A stretch of DNA of 64,000 nt, taken from the NCBI RefSeq assembly GCF_020169515.1, contig NZ_JAHMHW010000005.1, positions 186,001 through 250,000 of the forward strand, read 5' to 3'. Origin of the DNA: Paenibacillus vietnamensis. GTDB lineage: Bacteria; Bacillota; Bacilli; Paenibacillales; Paenibacillaceae. Below are positions 18,658 through 25,762 of the stretch, in pieces. Each line of letters begins with the position of its first letter. Positions within the stretch are counted from its first letter, which is position 1. The position numbers were made by a program, and so were the translations under genes. The notes below the pieces were generated by a model. That model saw only the letters and a program-made list of their open reading frames with translations. It did no database searches and was not told the DNA's origin.

Positions 18658-19335
18658 CTATTTATAATAGTCAGGGTATTTCTCTTTAAGCAGGGCCTGC
18701 TCCGAAATGTTCAAGCTCAAATGTTCCTTCATCAGCCGTTCCGCGCCGGCGGCATCCTTCGTTTTAATCGCTTCAACCATTCCAAGATGCTGCCCGTACA
18801 GATGCTCCCAGTTATGGTCGTCCACGAGACGCAGCATGCGGCTGCGGTTCAGGTGGGCGTTCATCTGCTGCATGACCGACCAGATCCCGCTTTTGCTGCA
18901 GCCGTCGAACAGGATTCTGTGGAACGCTTCGTCAAGCTCGAACATGTTTTTATCATCCTGCTTTTCTACGCAAAGCCGCTGCTGCAGCAAATTCATTTCC
19001 AGCCGGGTCAAAGCCTGTTCCGGAAAATGCACGCAAGCGAGCGCAATGACGGCTTTCTCGAGTTGCTCCCTCATGAACCGGGCTTCCTCGACGAGCGCCG
19101 TATCGATCAGCGATACGAAGGTGCCGCGCTGCGGAAGCACGTGGACGAGCCCCTCCTGGGACAGCCGCAAAAAGCTTTCCCGTACGGGAGTCCGGCTGAC
19201 TTTGAACTGAACCGAGGTTTCGTTCTCGGACAGCGGCGTTCCGGGAGGAAGCTTCAGCGTCAAGATTTGCTCTCTCAGCTCCATATAGACTGCATCCCGT
19301 GTGGAAACGGGCTGAGGCTGCAGGCCGAAGTCCAT
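18658..19335 (-). CDS. GntR/FadR-family regulator of the uxu operon
   Basis: A 225-residue regulator: winged helix-turn-helix in residues about 10-80 (LPPGTPLSENETSVQFKVSR, then TPVRESFLRLSQEGLV), followed by an all-helical FCD ligand domain with the metal-binding His in DEAFHRILFDG. First gene of the operon, 26 bases before uxuA. Regulators of this group usually repress and release DNA on binding a sugar acid, here probably fructuronate or mannonate (inference). A perfect palindrome 50 bases upstream is a likely binding site. Confidence 0.88.
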   Translation of the reverse strand: MDFGLQPQPVSTRDAVYMELREQILTLKLPPGTPLSENETSVQFKVSRTPVRESFLRLSQEGLVHVLPQRGTFVSLIDTALVEEARFMREQLEKAVIALACVHFPEQALTRLEMNLLQQRLCVEKQDDKNMFELDEAFHRILFDGCSKSGIWSVMQQMNAHLNRSRMLRLVDDHNWEHLYGQHLGMVEAIKTKDAAGAERLMKEHLSLNISEQALLKEKYPDYYK

Positions 19336-19384
19336 GCCATCCTTCCTTTCCGTTGTTTCTTATTACTAACATACTAATATACTA

Positions 19385-19398
19385 CCATACAAGTATGG
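19385..19398 (-). promoter_or_regulatory. Candidate GntR operator
   Basis: ccatac-aa-gtatgg is a perfect 14-bp palindrome 50 bases before the gntR start, set in an AT-rich stretch of tacta repeats suitable for a promoter. FadR-group regulators commonly bind GTAT/ATAC-type palindromes. Confidence 0.5.
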
Positions 19399-19410
19399 CA
19401 GTGAGAAGCG

Positions 19411-19468
19411 AAAAATGCCGAAAGGGCTGCCCTCGGGCAGAATTCTGCGTCAAGGGCAACCCTTTCGG
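19411..19468 (-). terminator. Large stem-loop terminator between the hydrolase and gntR genes
   Basis: Arms of 15 bases (19418-19432 and 19454-19468), 14 paired, with a TTTTT tract on the minus strand. It lies 243 bases after the alpha/beta hydrolase stop and would isolate the uxu operon. The stretch 19475-19710 between them holds no gene; one imperfect hairpin (aggcagaccg/cgatctgcct, 19638-19671) is visible. Confidence 0.7.
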
Positions 19469-19710
19469 TCTTTTCGTTATTTTGCGCTGACGGGCAAAGC
19501 TCCAAGCTGTTTCATCAGCGATAAAATAAGCAGCAAGGAGCTGTTATCGCGTTTACAGCTTATTTTGCTTGCCTGCTTCCATAATGTGATCCCTTTCATG
19601 CCAGACACGCTCTCCGTTCGATTGATCTTAATTGAGAGGCAGACCGTAATGGATAGGCGGCGATCTGCCTACTCATCATTAACCAGGCCGAACGGCAGTG
19701 AAACATCTCA

Positions 19711-20610
19711 CTAGGTGCAATGGGGATATTTCTCATAGGCTGCATCGGTATTTCCTTCCTTACGTTTGTCCTCGCGCTCGTATAAGGTTTTCAAATAAGT
19801 GGACATTACCCTTGCAAGCTGATCGGATACCTCCACCAAGCTCATATGCGCGACATCCTCGAACGTCGTCTCCAAAATATGCGGATACTTATAGGTCGTT
19901 TCCGTCTCATACAGGTTCGTTACCGTAAACGTTTCGTCCGGCTTCACGACGCCATCCTCGGAGCCTGCAACGAGCAGAACGGGATAGTTCGCTTCGGCCA
20001 GCACCCTGCTCCTGTCAGTACGGAGCATCATGCCTTCAATCGTTGAAATAGCGGCCTCCGGCGTCATCTGCTGGGCGATCCGGATGAGCGGTTCGACTTC
20101 TTCTTGCATTTCGTCGACTTTATCCTCCTTGAACAGATTCGGAATGAGCCGCCTCACGAACGGTTCAATCCCGCCTGCGCGAATGTCGGCTATATCGCGC
20201 AATCTCTTCTCCTTCGCCGTTTCGTCATCGGGCAATACGGTGGAATGGATCAACCCGAAGCCGGACAGCCTGTCCGGATAGGCTTCCGCGAAAGCGGCTG
20301 TAACATAGCCGCCCAGGGAGTGGCCGAACATGACGACTTTCTCGATCACGAGCGCATCCAGCAGGGCTGCGATATCCTTGGCCATTACCTCCATCGTATA
20401 AATGCCTTCCGGACTGCCGGTGCCGCCGTGCCCCCGCAGATTCGGAATAATGACGCGGTATTGATCGCTAAGCACAGGGCATATTTTTTGCCAGTATGAC
20501 GAAGAGCCGCAAAAGCCGTGAAGCAGCACGATAACCTTTTCCTTGTTGCTGCACCCGCACTCTTCATAGACTAAATCGATGCCTCCAACGTGAATACGTT
20601 TCTTTTCCAT
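19711..20610 (-). CDS. Alpha/beta hydrolase
   Basis: A 299-residue serine hydrolase. HGFCGSSSYW supplies the oxyanion loop, GHSLGG the nucleophile Ser (about residue 97), GSEDGV the Asp and DVAHMSL the His. It resembles esterases, lactonases and haloperoxidase-like hydrolases; the natural substrate is not evident. ATG at 20610 is preferred to the GTG at 20619 because GGTGAG lies just before it. Single-gene unit on the minus strand, next to the stress region but with no SigB-type promoter that I can see. Confidence 0.83.
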   Translation of the reverse strand: MEKKRIHVGGIDLVYEECGCSNKEKVIVLLHGFCGSSSYWQKICPVLSDQYRVIIPNLRGHGGTGSPEGIYTMEVMAKDIAALLDALVIEKVVMFGHSLGGYVTAAFAEAYPDRLSGFGLIHSTVLPDDETAKEKRLRDIADIRAGGIEPFVRRLIPNLFKEDKVDEMQEEVEPLIRIAQQMTPEAAISTIEGMMLRTDRSRVLAEANYPVLLVAGSEDGVVKPDETFTVTNLYETETTYKYPHILETTFEDVAHMSLVEVSDQLARVMSTYLKTLYEREDKRKEGNTDAAYEKYPHCT

Positions 20611-20777
20611 CGATCTCACCAGCCTTTTCTATAATCGATTTGAATGAATATTTAAGTGGGTGTACTCTCTTAACCTAGTTCCGGAGCATCTGAAACAATT
20701 CTTCTTTCCGGGAGCAATCGCTTCATTAATAGCAGGGTACAGGGGCCTGTATCGTGCATAAATCCGTGACCGGCGGT

Positions 20778-20803
20778 GTTTCAAAGGGGGGATGGACGGT
20801 TAA
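20778..20803 (+). promoter_or_regulatory. Candidate SigB promoter
   Basis: GTTTCA, 14-base spacer, GGTTAA, against the SigB consensus GTTTAA-N12-15-GGGTAT. It lies 47 bases before the DUF1328 start. Confidence 0.6.
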
Positions 20804-20849
20804 TTACATGGCAGATCATCAAAACAAAGCAGAAAGAAAGGTGATTCCT

Positions 20850-21014
20850 ATGCTAGGCTGGGCCTTACTATTTTTCATCTTCGCCCTTGTAGCCGGTATT
20901 TTCGGATTTTTCGGCATTGCATCCGCTCTGGCGGGCGTCGCGAAAATCTTGTTTGTCGTTTTCGTCATTCTCTTCATCGTTTCGCTGATTATGGGACGCA
21001 GAAGGGTCAGTTAA
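20850..21014 (+). CDS. DUF1328 small membrane protein
   Basis: A 54-residue protein with two membrane segments: MLGWALLFFIFALVAGIFGF, then GVAKILFVVFVILFIVSLI, ending in a basic tail. That is the full DUF1328 pattern, typically about 55 residues. GAAAGGTG stands 6 to 7 bases before the ATG at 20850, and the upstream in-frame codons would cross the likely promoter, so the longer reading is rejected. Function unknown; members are often induced by stress. Probably co-transcribed with the YflT-domain gene 49 bases downstream. Confidence 0.82.
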   Translation: MLGWALLFFIFALVAGIFGFFGIASALAGVAKILFVVFVILFIVSLIMGRRRVS

Positions 21015-21063
21015 CGACCGGACTAACTTTTTCTAAGAATATAAGGAATGGGAGGAATTTACG

Positions 21064-21462
21064 ATGAATAACGCAACGAATACGAAGGTGCACACGGTGA
21101 ATAACGCAGTCGAGGTTCAAGAGCAAGTGTACAAGTTCCAGACGGAAGGGTATGCGAAAGACCAGATTTTCGTACTGACGCATGACAAGGACAGGACAAA
21201 ACGGATCGCGGAAAATACGGACGCCGAGAAGATCGGTGTCGCAGAGGAAGGCCTGAGCACGGCGATCGCGAATATTTTCCGTTCGGGCGGGGACGAGCTC
21301 CGCGCCAAAATGAGATCGCTTGGCATATCCGAGCGGGATGCTCAGCGGCTGGAGCGCGAGATGGATCAGGACAAGGTGCTGGTCATCGCTTGGGGAGGCA
21401 AGGAGTACAGCGGCGAGGACTTTGATCCTTCCGTCTACTATTACCCGCACTATATCGTCTAA
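21064..21462 (+). CDS. General stress protein, YflT/GSP17M domain
   Basis: A 132-residue cytoplasmic protein with the GSP17M/YflT fold: VNNAVEVQEQVYKFQTEGYA, the IFVLTHDKDRTKRIAENTDA strand-loop, and a closing basic-acidic helix before the tyrosine-rich tail (YYYPHYIV). B. subtilis YflT belongs to the SigB regulon. GGGAGGAA precedes the ATG. Placement right behind DUF1328 and in front of the phosphatase supports SigB control here too. Confidence 0.85.
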   Translation: MNNATNTKVHTVNNAVEVQEQVYKFQTEGYAKDQIFVLTHDKDRTKRIAENTDAEKIGVAEEGLSTAIANIFRSGGDELRAKMRSLGISERDAQRLEREMDQDKVLVIAWGGKEYSGEDFDPSVYYYPHYIV

Positions 21463-21498
21463 TGAGCCGAAGCAATTGCAAGCCGGCGATAAGCATAA

Positions 21499-21532
21499 GG
21501 GCCTATCCGAGAGGGTAGGCCCATTTCCTCTT
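21499..21532 (+). terminator. Terminator after the YflT-domain gene
   Basis: gggcctatcc (21499-21508) pairs with ggtaggccc (21514-21522), followed by atttcctcttt. Confidence 0.75.
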
Positions 21533-21603
21533 TAGAGATTGACTATCCGCACCGCTTTGCTCACAATAAATAGAGAAGCAGATGCATTCAAAGGAGCTTG
21601 AAT

Positions 21604-22740
21604 ATGAGTATTATTATTGTGGATGACAATGCTACGAACCAGCTTATTATTAAAGCCATTTTAAATAAAGCGGGCTATCAGGATTTGAAGGTCGTTTCCT
21701 CGGCGCAGGAGCTTTACAGCTTGCTGGACATCGATAATCCGGTGCTGAACGATTCGAACGTCGATTTGATCCTTATGGATATGATGATGCCGGAAATTGA
21801 CGGGCTGGAGGCTTGCAAAAAAATACTGCAGGTCGAGCGGTACAAAGACATTCCGATCATATTCGTGACCGCAGTCGGGGACTCCAGCAAAATGGTCGAG
21901 GCGCTCGATGCGGGCGCGAGCGACTATGTCATGAAGCCGATCAACAAGATGGAGCTTCTGGCCCGGATCAGGTCGGCGCTTCGCTTGAAGAAGGAGATCG
22001 ATTGGCACAAGGAACGGGACAAGCGGATAAAGTTCAAGCTGGAGCTTGCTAAGAAGGTGCAGCGCAACGTGCTCAGCAGGCCGATCAGCGATGAGAACAT
22101 CGAGATCAAGGCGGTCTACAAGCCGACCTCGGAGCTGGCCGGCGATTTTTACGAATGGCACCGGATTGACAGCCATCGCTACGGCATTATTTTGCTCGAT
22201 ATGATGGGGCATGGTATTGCTTCCTCGCTTGTCTGCATGTATATTTCTTCAGTACTGCGGGACACGATTACCCGCATTACCGATCCGGAGCTTGTTATGC
22301 AGGAGCTGAACCGGTATATGCAGCAGCTGTACAAGAAAGAAGAGCTGTTGAATTATTATTTCACTGCGATTTATCTTGTGGTGGACACCGAGCTCCGCAC
22401 GGTCGAGTACGTGAATGCCGGCCATCCGCCGGGCGAGGTGCTGATCGGGGATCGGGCCATGCAGCTTACGCAGGGCTGCTGCGCTATCGGCTTGTTCGAG
22501 AACATCGAGATCCGCAAAGGCGTCATCGATTTCGAGGAACCGGTAAAAATCGTCATGTATACGGACGGCCTGCCGGATGCTTTGGGCGAAAATAACGAAG
22601 CGGCGCTGAAGGACCTGCTGGGCCGGTTGAAGCATGAGAGCGGCATCGATCCGGAGGAAGCGGTGCTGGGGGCGGTCGAGCGGCATTCCGGAGGCGCGCA
22701 TAAGGATGACTTATGCGTCATCATGATATCGACGAAATAA
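21604..22740 (+). CDS. Response-regulator receiver fused to PP2C/SpoIIE phosphatase (RsbU-like)
   Basis: A 378-residue two-domain protein. The receiver (about 1-125) has IIIVDDN, the phospho-acceptor Asp in LILMDMMMP and Lys in VMKPIN; the phosphatase (about 175-378) has GDFYEWH, DMMGHGIASSL, NAGHPPGEVL and TDGLPDALG with its metal-binding Asp residues. In partner switching such enzymes dephosphorylate an RsbV-type protein so that it sequesters RsbW and frees the sigma factor. Phosphorylation of the receiver, presumably by the hybrid kinase at 29250, would set activity. Start at 21604 sits 7 bases after AAGGAG. A weak candidate promoter (TTGACT-N17-CACAAT, 21539-21567) lies upstream. Confidence 0.92.
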   Translation: MSIIIVDDNATNQLIIKAILNKAGYQDLKVVSSAQELYSLLDIDNPVLNDSNVDLILMDMMMPEIDGLEACKKILQVERYKDIPIIFVTAVGDSSKMVEALDAGASDYVMKPINKMELLARIRSALRLKKEIDWHKERDKRIKFKLELAKKVQRNVLSRPISDENIEIKAVYKPTSELAGDFYEWHRIDSHRYGIILLDMMGHGIASSLVCMYISSVLRDTITRITDPELVMQELNRYMQQLYKKEELLNYYFTAIYLVVDTELRTVEYVNAGHPPGEVLIGDRAMQLTQGCCAIGLFENIEIRKGVIDFEEPVKIVMYTDGLPDALGENNEAALKDLLGRLKHESGIDPEEAVLGAVERHSGGAHKDDLCVIMISTK

Positions 22741-22779
22741 AGACGAAATAAAAAAAATTCATCGTATAAGGTTGCGGCT

Positions 22780-22805
22780 GTTTCAATTGGGGGAAAACGG
22801 TGTAT
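22780..22805 (+). promoter_or_regulatory. Candidate SigB promoter
   Basis: GTTTCA, 14-base spacer, GTGTAT; one base from GGGTAT. It lies 54 bases before the secreted-protein gene. Confidence 0.5.
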
Positions 22806-22858
22806 ATGTAGCTATAAGCTTTTAGAACCGAGGCAAAAGGCTGAAGGAGGGACCTCCA

Positions 22859-23458
22859 ATGAAAAATTTGATTTTGATCGGCTGTCTGATCGGCAGCATT
22901 TATGCAGTTTCAGGCGATTCAGCGCAAATAGCGTTGACGGAATTTACGGGCGCAGCTCCCGCGCCGTCTTCGGAAGCTGTCGTCAGGCCGGCTGCGGATC
23001 AATCAAATGCTTCATTGGCGGTCCTGCCGGATACGGAGCAATCGGCGGAACGCGAGCAGCCTGCCGCTGAACGGGAGCTTCCGTTGTTAACCGTTAACCG
23101 TGTCTCCCTTTACGACGATCAGGCAGCCGTTGTCCGTAAGCTCGGCGCCCCGGAGAGCATAACCGGGGACCCGCATTTGAGCGGGTCGGAAACGTATCGT
23201 TATCCGGATGTGAACGTCTATTTCTATGACGGGTTTGTCGATTTTGTGGAGATTCCGGAAGGGGCAGAGGCGGTGCTTATCGACGATGTGCTGCTTCCAG
23301 CTACCTTACAGCATTTGAAGGATGCATTGGGAGAACCGGATTACGTGACGGAGGACGGTATCGTATACGAGCGCGATGAAGCGCTGCTGAAGCTCTTCTT
23401 TGATGCCGGAACAGAGCGGCTGACCTCGATTACTTATTTCCATCGCGCATCCATGTAA
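22859..23458 (+). CDS. Secreted protein with two similar C-terminal modules, function unknown
   Basis: A 199-residue protein. Residues 1-20 look like a signal peptide, followed by a low-complexity Ala/Glu/Pro spacer to about 75. Two related modules follow: KLGAPESITGDPHLSG with YRYPDVNVYFYDGFVDFVE, and ALGEPDYVTEDGIVYERDEA with LKLFFDAGTERLTSITYF. This G(A/E)P....D pattern resembles small stability/assembly-lipoprotein-like repeats, but I cannot name a family with confidence. AAGGAGGG precedes the ATG. Its SigB-type promoter and position between stress regulators suggest a cell-envelope stress role. Confidence 0.65.
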   Translation: MKNLILIGCLIGSIYAVSGDSAQIALTEFTGAAPAPSSEAVVRPAADQSNASLAVLPDTEQSAEREQPAAERELPLLTVNRVSLYDDQAAVVRKLGAPESITGDPHLSGSETYRYPDVNVYFYDGFVDFVEIPEGAEAVLIDDVLLPATLQHLKDALGEPDYVTEDGIVYERDEALLKLFFDAGTERLTSITYFHRASM

Positions 23459-23509
23459 GCAAATCATGATATTAGCTAGATCAATTATTATAGGTGAAGG
23501 GTGAAAAGC

Positions 23510-23842
23510 ATGAAAGCGGAGCAATTTCAAATTATTCAAGAGGAAACGAACCGGGAGACAATTCTTCATATCAGCGGCGAGCTGGATTTGGCGGTTGTGC
23601 CGCAGCTGCGCAGCGCGCTTGAGCCTGTGATGAACCGGACGGACAAGGCATTGGTGTTGCAATTCAAGCATCTCAAATACATCGACAGTACCGGCATCGG
23701 CATAATCGTATCGGTGCTAAAGCTCCGCGATGAAATCAAGGCGCCATTTTATGTACGGGAGGTTCCTCCTGCGGTCAGGCGTTTGTTCGATATGACCGGC
23801 ATTTCGAGATACTTGACAGAAGGGACAGAGGCTGAAGCATGA
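23510..23842 (+). CDS. STAS-domain anti-sigma factor antagonist (RsbV-like)
   Basis: A 110-residue single-domain STAS protein. The phosphorylatable Ser is in KYIDSTGIGIIVSVLK (about residue 60). Unphosphorylated, such proteins bind the RsbW-type kinase and release the sigma factor. Start at ATG 23510 is preferred over the GTG at 23501 because GAAGGGTG lies 6 bases before it. Its stop overlaps the next gene by 4 bases, so it is made together with its partner kinase. It is the only STAS gene in the window, while two RsbW-like genes are present. Confidence 0.9.
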   Translation: MKAEQFQIIQEETNRETILHISGELDLAVVPQLRSALEPVMNRTDKALVLQFKHLKYIDSTGIGIIVSVLKLRDEIKAPFYVREVPPAVRRLFDMTGISRYLTEGTEAEA

Positions 23843-24267
23843 ACGCCATCCATCTCCAAATACCGGCCCATGCGGATTATATCGATATGGTCAGAATTTG
23901 CTTATTCGGAATCGCGTCCAAGCTGCAATTTCCGTTTGAGGATATCGAGGACATGAAGGTGGCGGTGTCGGAGGCCTGCAACAACGCGGTGCTGTATGGC
24001 TTTCCGCAAGACGAGAACGCCATGATCGACATCAGCTATGAGTTTGCGGACGATGCTCTTACGATCAAAGTGAAAAACAACGGCCCGGAATTTATGTATT
24101 CCGAAGCCGTCGGCAAAGCGGCGCCTTTGCCCGATACGGAAATCAACGATCTTCGCGTCGGCGGACTCGGCATTTATTTAATGCAGGCGCTGATGGACGA
24201 CGTCGTCGTGAATACGGCAGGGGGCGCGACCGAGATCGCGATGACCAAGTATTTGGCCGCGGAATAA
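23839..24267 (+). CDS. RsbW-like anti-sigma factor serine kinase, copy 1
   Basis: A 142-residue GHKL-fold kinase. The N box is DMKVAVSEACNNAVLYG (about 37-53) with Glu and Asn for ATP-Mg binding; the G boxes follow in KVKNNG and RVGGLGIYLMQALMDDV. It would phosphorylate the STAS protein encoded just before it and bind a sigma factor. The sequence is clearly related to the second copy at 32622 (shared opening QIPAHADYIDMVRICLFG versus TVPAQAEYVDIVRLTLFG). Whether it binds SigB or another target is unknown. Confidence 0.9.
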   Translation: MNAIHLQIPAHADYIDMVRICLFGIASKLQFPFEDIEDMKVAVSEACNNAVLYGFPQDENAMIDISYEFADDALTIKVKNNGPEFMYSEAVGKAAPLPDTEINDLRVGGLGIYLMQALMDDVVVNTAGGATEIAMTKYLAAE

Positions 24268-24285
24268 GCGGCTGCACCGGAAAGA

Positions 24286-24321
24286 GCCGAGGATTCCTGC
24301 CAGCTGGCAGGAATCCTCGGC
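24286..24321. terminator. Perfect 36-bp palindrome between convergent genes
   Basis: Every base of 24286-24321 pairs (centre cagctg), flanked by short A/T stretches. It lies 19 bases after the rsbW stop and 19 bases before the GMC stop, so it can end transcription from both sides. There is no long T run, so efficiency is uncertain. Confidence 0.7.
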
Positions 24322-24340
24322 CTATTCGCGTTACGTGAAA

Positions 24341-25756
24341 TCAAGCGTCTCCTTTCCTGGATGCGATGATGTGATCCGCCGTCCGGATCGCCAAGGCGAC
24401 AGTCGTAAGCGTCGGGTTCGTTCCGAGGTAAGGCAGCACGCTGTTATCGGCCGCATAGAGGCCGGATACGCCGCGAATTTGCCCGTACGGGTCAGCGGCG
24501 GAGGTGGCGGGATCGTGTCCGATGCGGCATGTCCCGGATTCGTGGTTGGCCTCCCCCGGAGCCCGCAGACAAATTTCCGGCTGGCCGCCCGCCGAAACCG
24601 GAGTCGCTCCTATGGCTGAAAAAGCTTTTCTCATGCCGGCCGTCATCATCCGTATGACATCCAGATCCTTATCCGTATAGGAATATTGGACTTGGATCGC
24701 CGGCACGCCATATTCATCAACCCTGCCGGGGTCCAGGGTAATCCTGTTTTCTGCCCTCGGCTCGACCAGACCGAAACCGTTCATGCCGATCCCAAGCTCG
24801 TCATAAGAAGTCTGCTCCCGTCCATAGATTTGCAGCTGATAGGGGCGGGTTGCCGTCTCCGGGACCGTTACTTCCACCGGTCCGACTCCTGCCGGTCCTG
24901 CAACCTCCGGCAGTCCTTTCCGGCTCATTATTGCGGTCCCCTTTATCGAGGAGTGGTCGATCAAGTAACGGCCGATTGCGCCCCCTATAATACCGGAATA
25001 CAGCAGCAGACGCGGAGTTTCAAACGTGCTTGCCGACAAGACTACCGTTTTAGCACGAAGCACGAATGATTGTTTGTCGGGGGACATCACTTTCACGCCG
25101 GCCGCTTTTCCTTGCTCCATGAGAATTTGGACGGCTCGGGCTTTGACGGCCAGATCGAACGGTTTGCGGTTCAGAGCCAAAGCCAGAAAGTTGATGGAGC
25201 TGAAATAGGCGTTGGAATGAACCTCGCCGAATCGGGTAGGCTCAGTATCGATAGCCATGGCCGGGCCCGTCGCTTCCGGGAAGCCGTTCTCCCAAAGCCG
25301 GTTAAGCAATATCCGGTTAATGGCCCCATGAAGAAAAGGCTTCGTCACCTTCATGACCTGTTCGGCGATGCTGTAATAAACCTCCATTTCCTTGAGAGGA
25401 ACCGGATAGTTCTCCAGCGCGTGCAAAGGCATACGGTGGGCGTTCACATCCCATTGGATCGTTCTTCCGCCCAAGGCGAAAATCTGCTTGGCGCCGGAAA
25501 ATTCGGGGAGGGTCCGTCCGATCCTTCTCGTAACCTCCGGACCCCCGATTAACCGTTCTCCCCGTCCGCCGGAGAGGATGGCGAGATTACGCCTGTGCGT
25601 AGGAATTACGCTTTCTCCGGCCTCGACCATACCGACGCGAAGTCCGTTGTTACGCCACCGTTCGCATAATCTCCAAAGGACGGCTCCTCCTCCGGCGCCG
25701 CTGCCGATAATGAGGACATCATAGCCGGTGCGGGCCATTTCTTCCAATGAAGCCAT
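24341..25756 (-). CDS. GMC-type FAD oxidoreductase (stand-alone)
   Basis: A 471-residue flavoenzyme. The FAD-binding GSGAGGG is at residues 18-24, the FAD-contact ALGGRTIQWD around 110, and the active-site end has HESGTCRIGHDP and GTNPTLTTVALAIRTADHI. The clade looks nearer to pyranose-2-oxidase/sugar C3-dehydrogenase relatives than to choline oxidase; substrate is unknown. Ribosome binding site AGGAG lies within the end of the upstream gene, only 6 bases separate them, and both are GMC proteins: a two-gene leftward operon inside the stress region. Confidence 0.88.
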   Translation of the reverse strand: MASLEEMARTGYDVLIIGSGAGGGAVLWRLCERWRNNGLRVGMVEAGESVIPTHRRNLAILSGGRGERLIGGPEVTRRIGRTLPEFSGAKQIFALGGRTIQWDVNAHRMPLHALENYPVPLKEMEVYYSIAEQVMKVTKPFLHGAINRILLNRLWENGFPEATGPAMAIDTEPTRFGEVHSNAYFSSINFLALALNRKPFDLAVKARAVQILMEQGKAAGVKVMSPDKQSFVLRAKTVVLSASTFETPRLLLYSGIIGGAIGRYLIDHSSIKGTAIMSRKGLPEVAGPAGVGPVEVTVPETATRPYQLQIYGREQTSYDELGIGMNGFGLVEPRAENRITLDPGRVDEYGVPAIQVQYSYTDKDLDVIRMMTAGMRKAFSAIGATPVSAGGQPEICLRAPGEANHESGTCRIGHDPATSAADPYGQIRGVSGLYAADNSVLPYLGTNPTLTTVALAIRTADHIIASRKGDA

Positions 25757-25762
25757 ATCGTC

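Noticed and set aside
19415..19928. Short plus-strand open frames between gntR and the hydrolase
   Set aside because: They run through a terminator hairpin and the antisense of the hydrolase, and have no ribosome binding sites.
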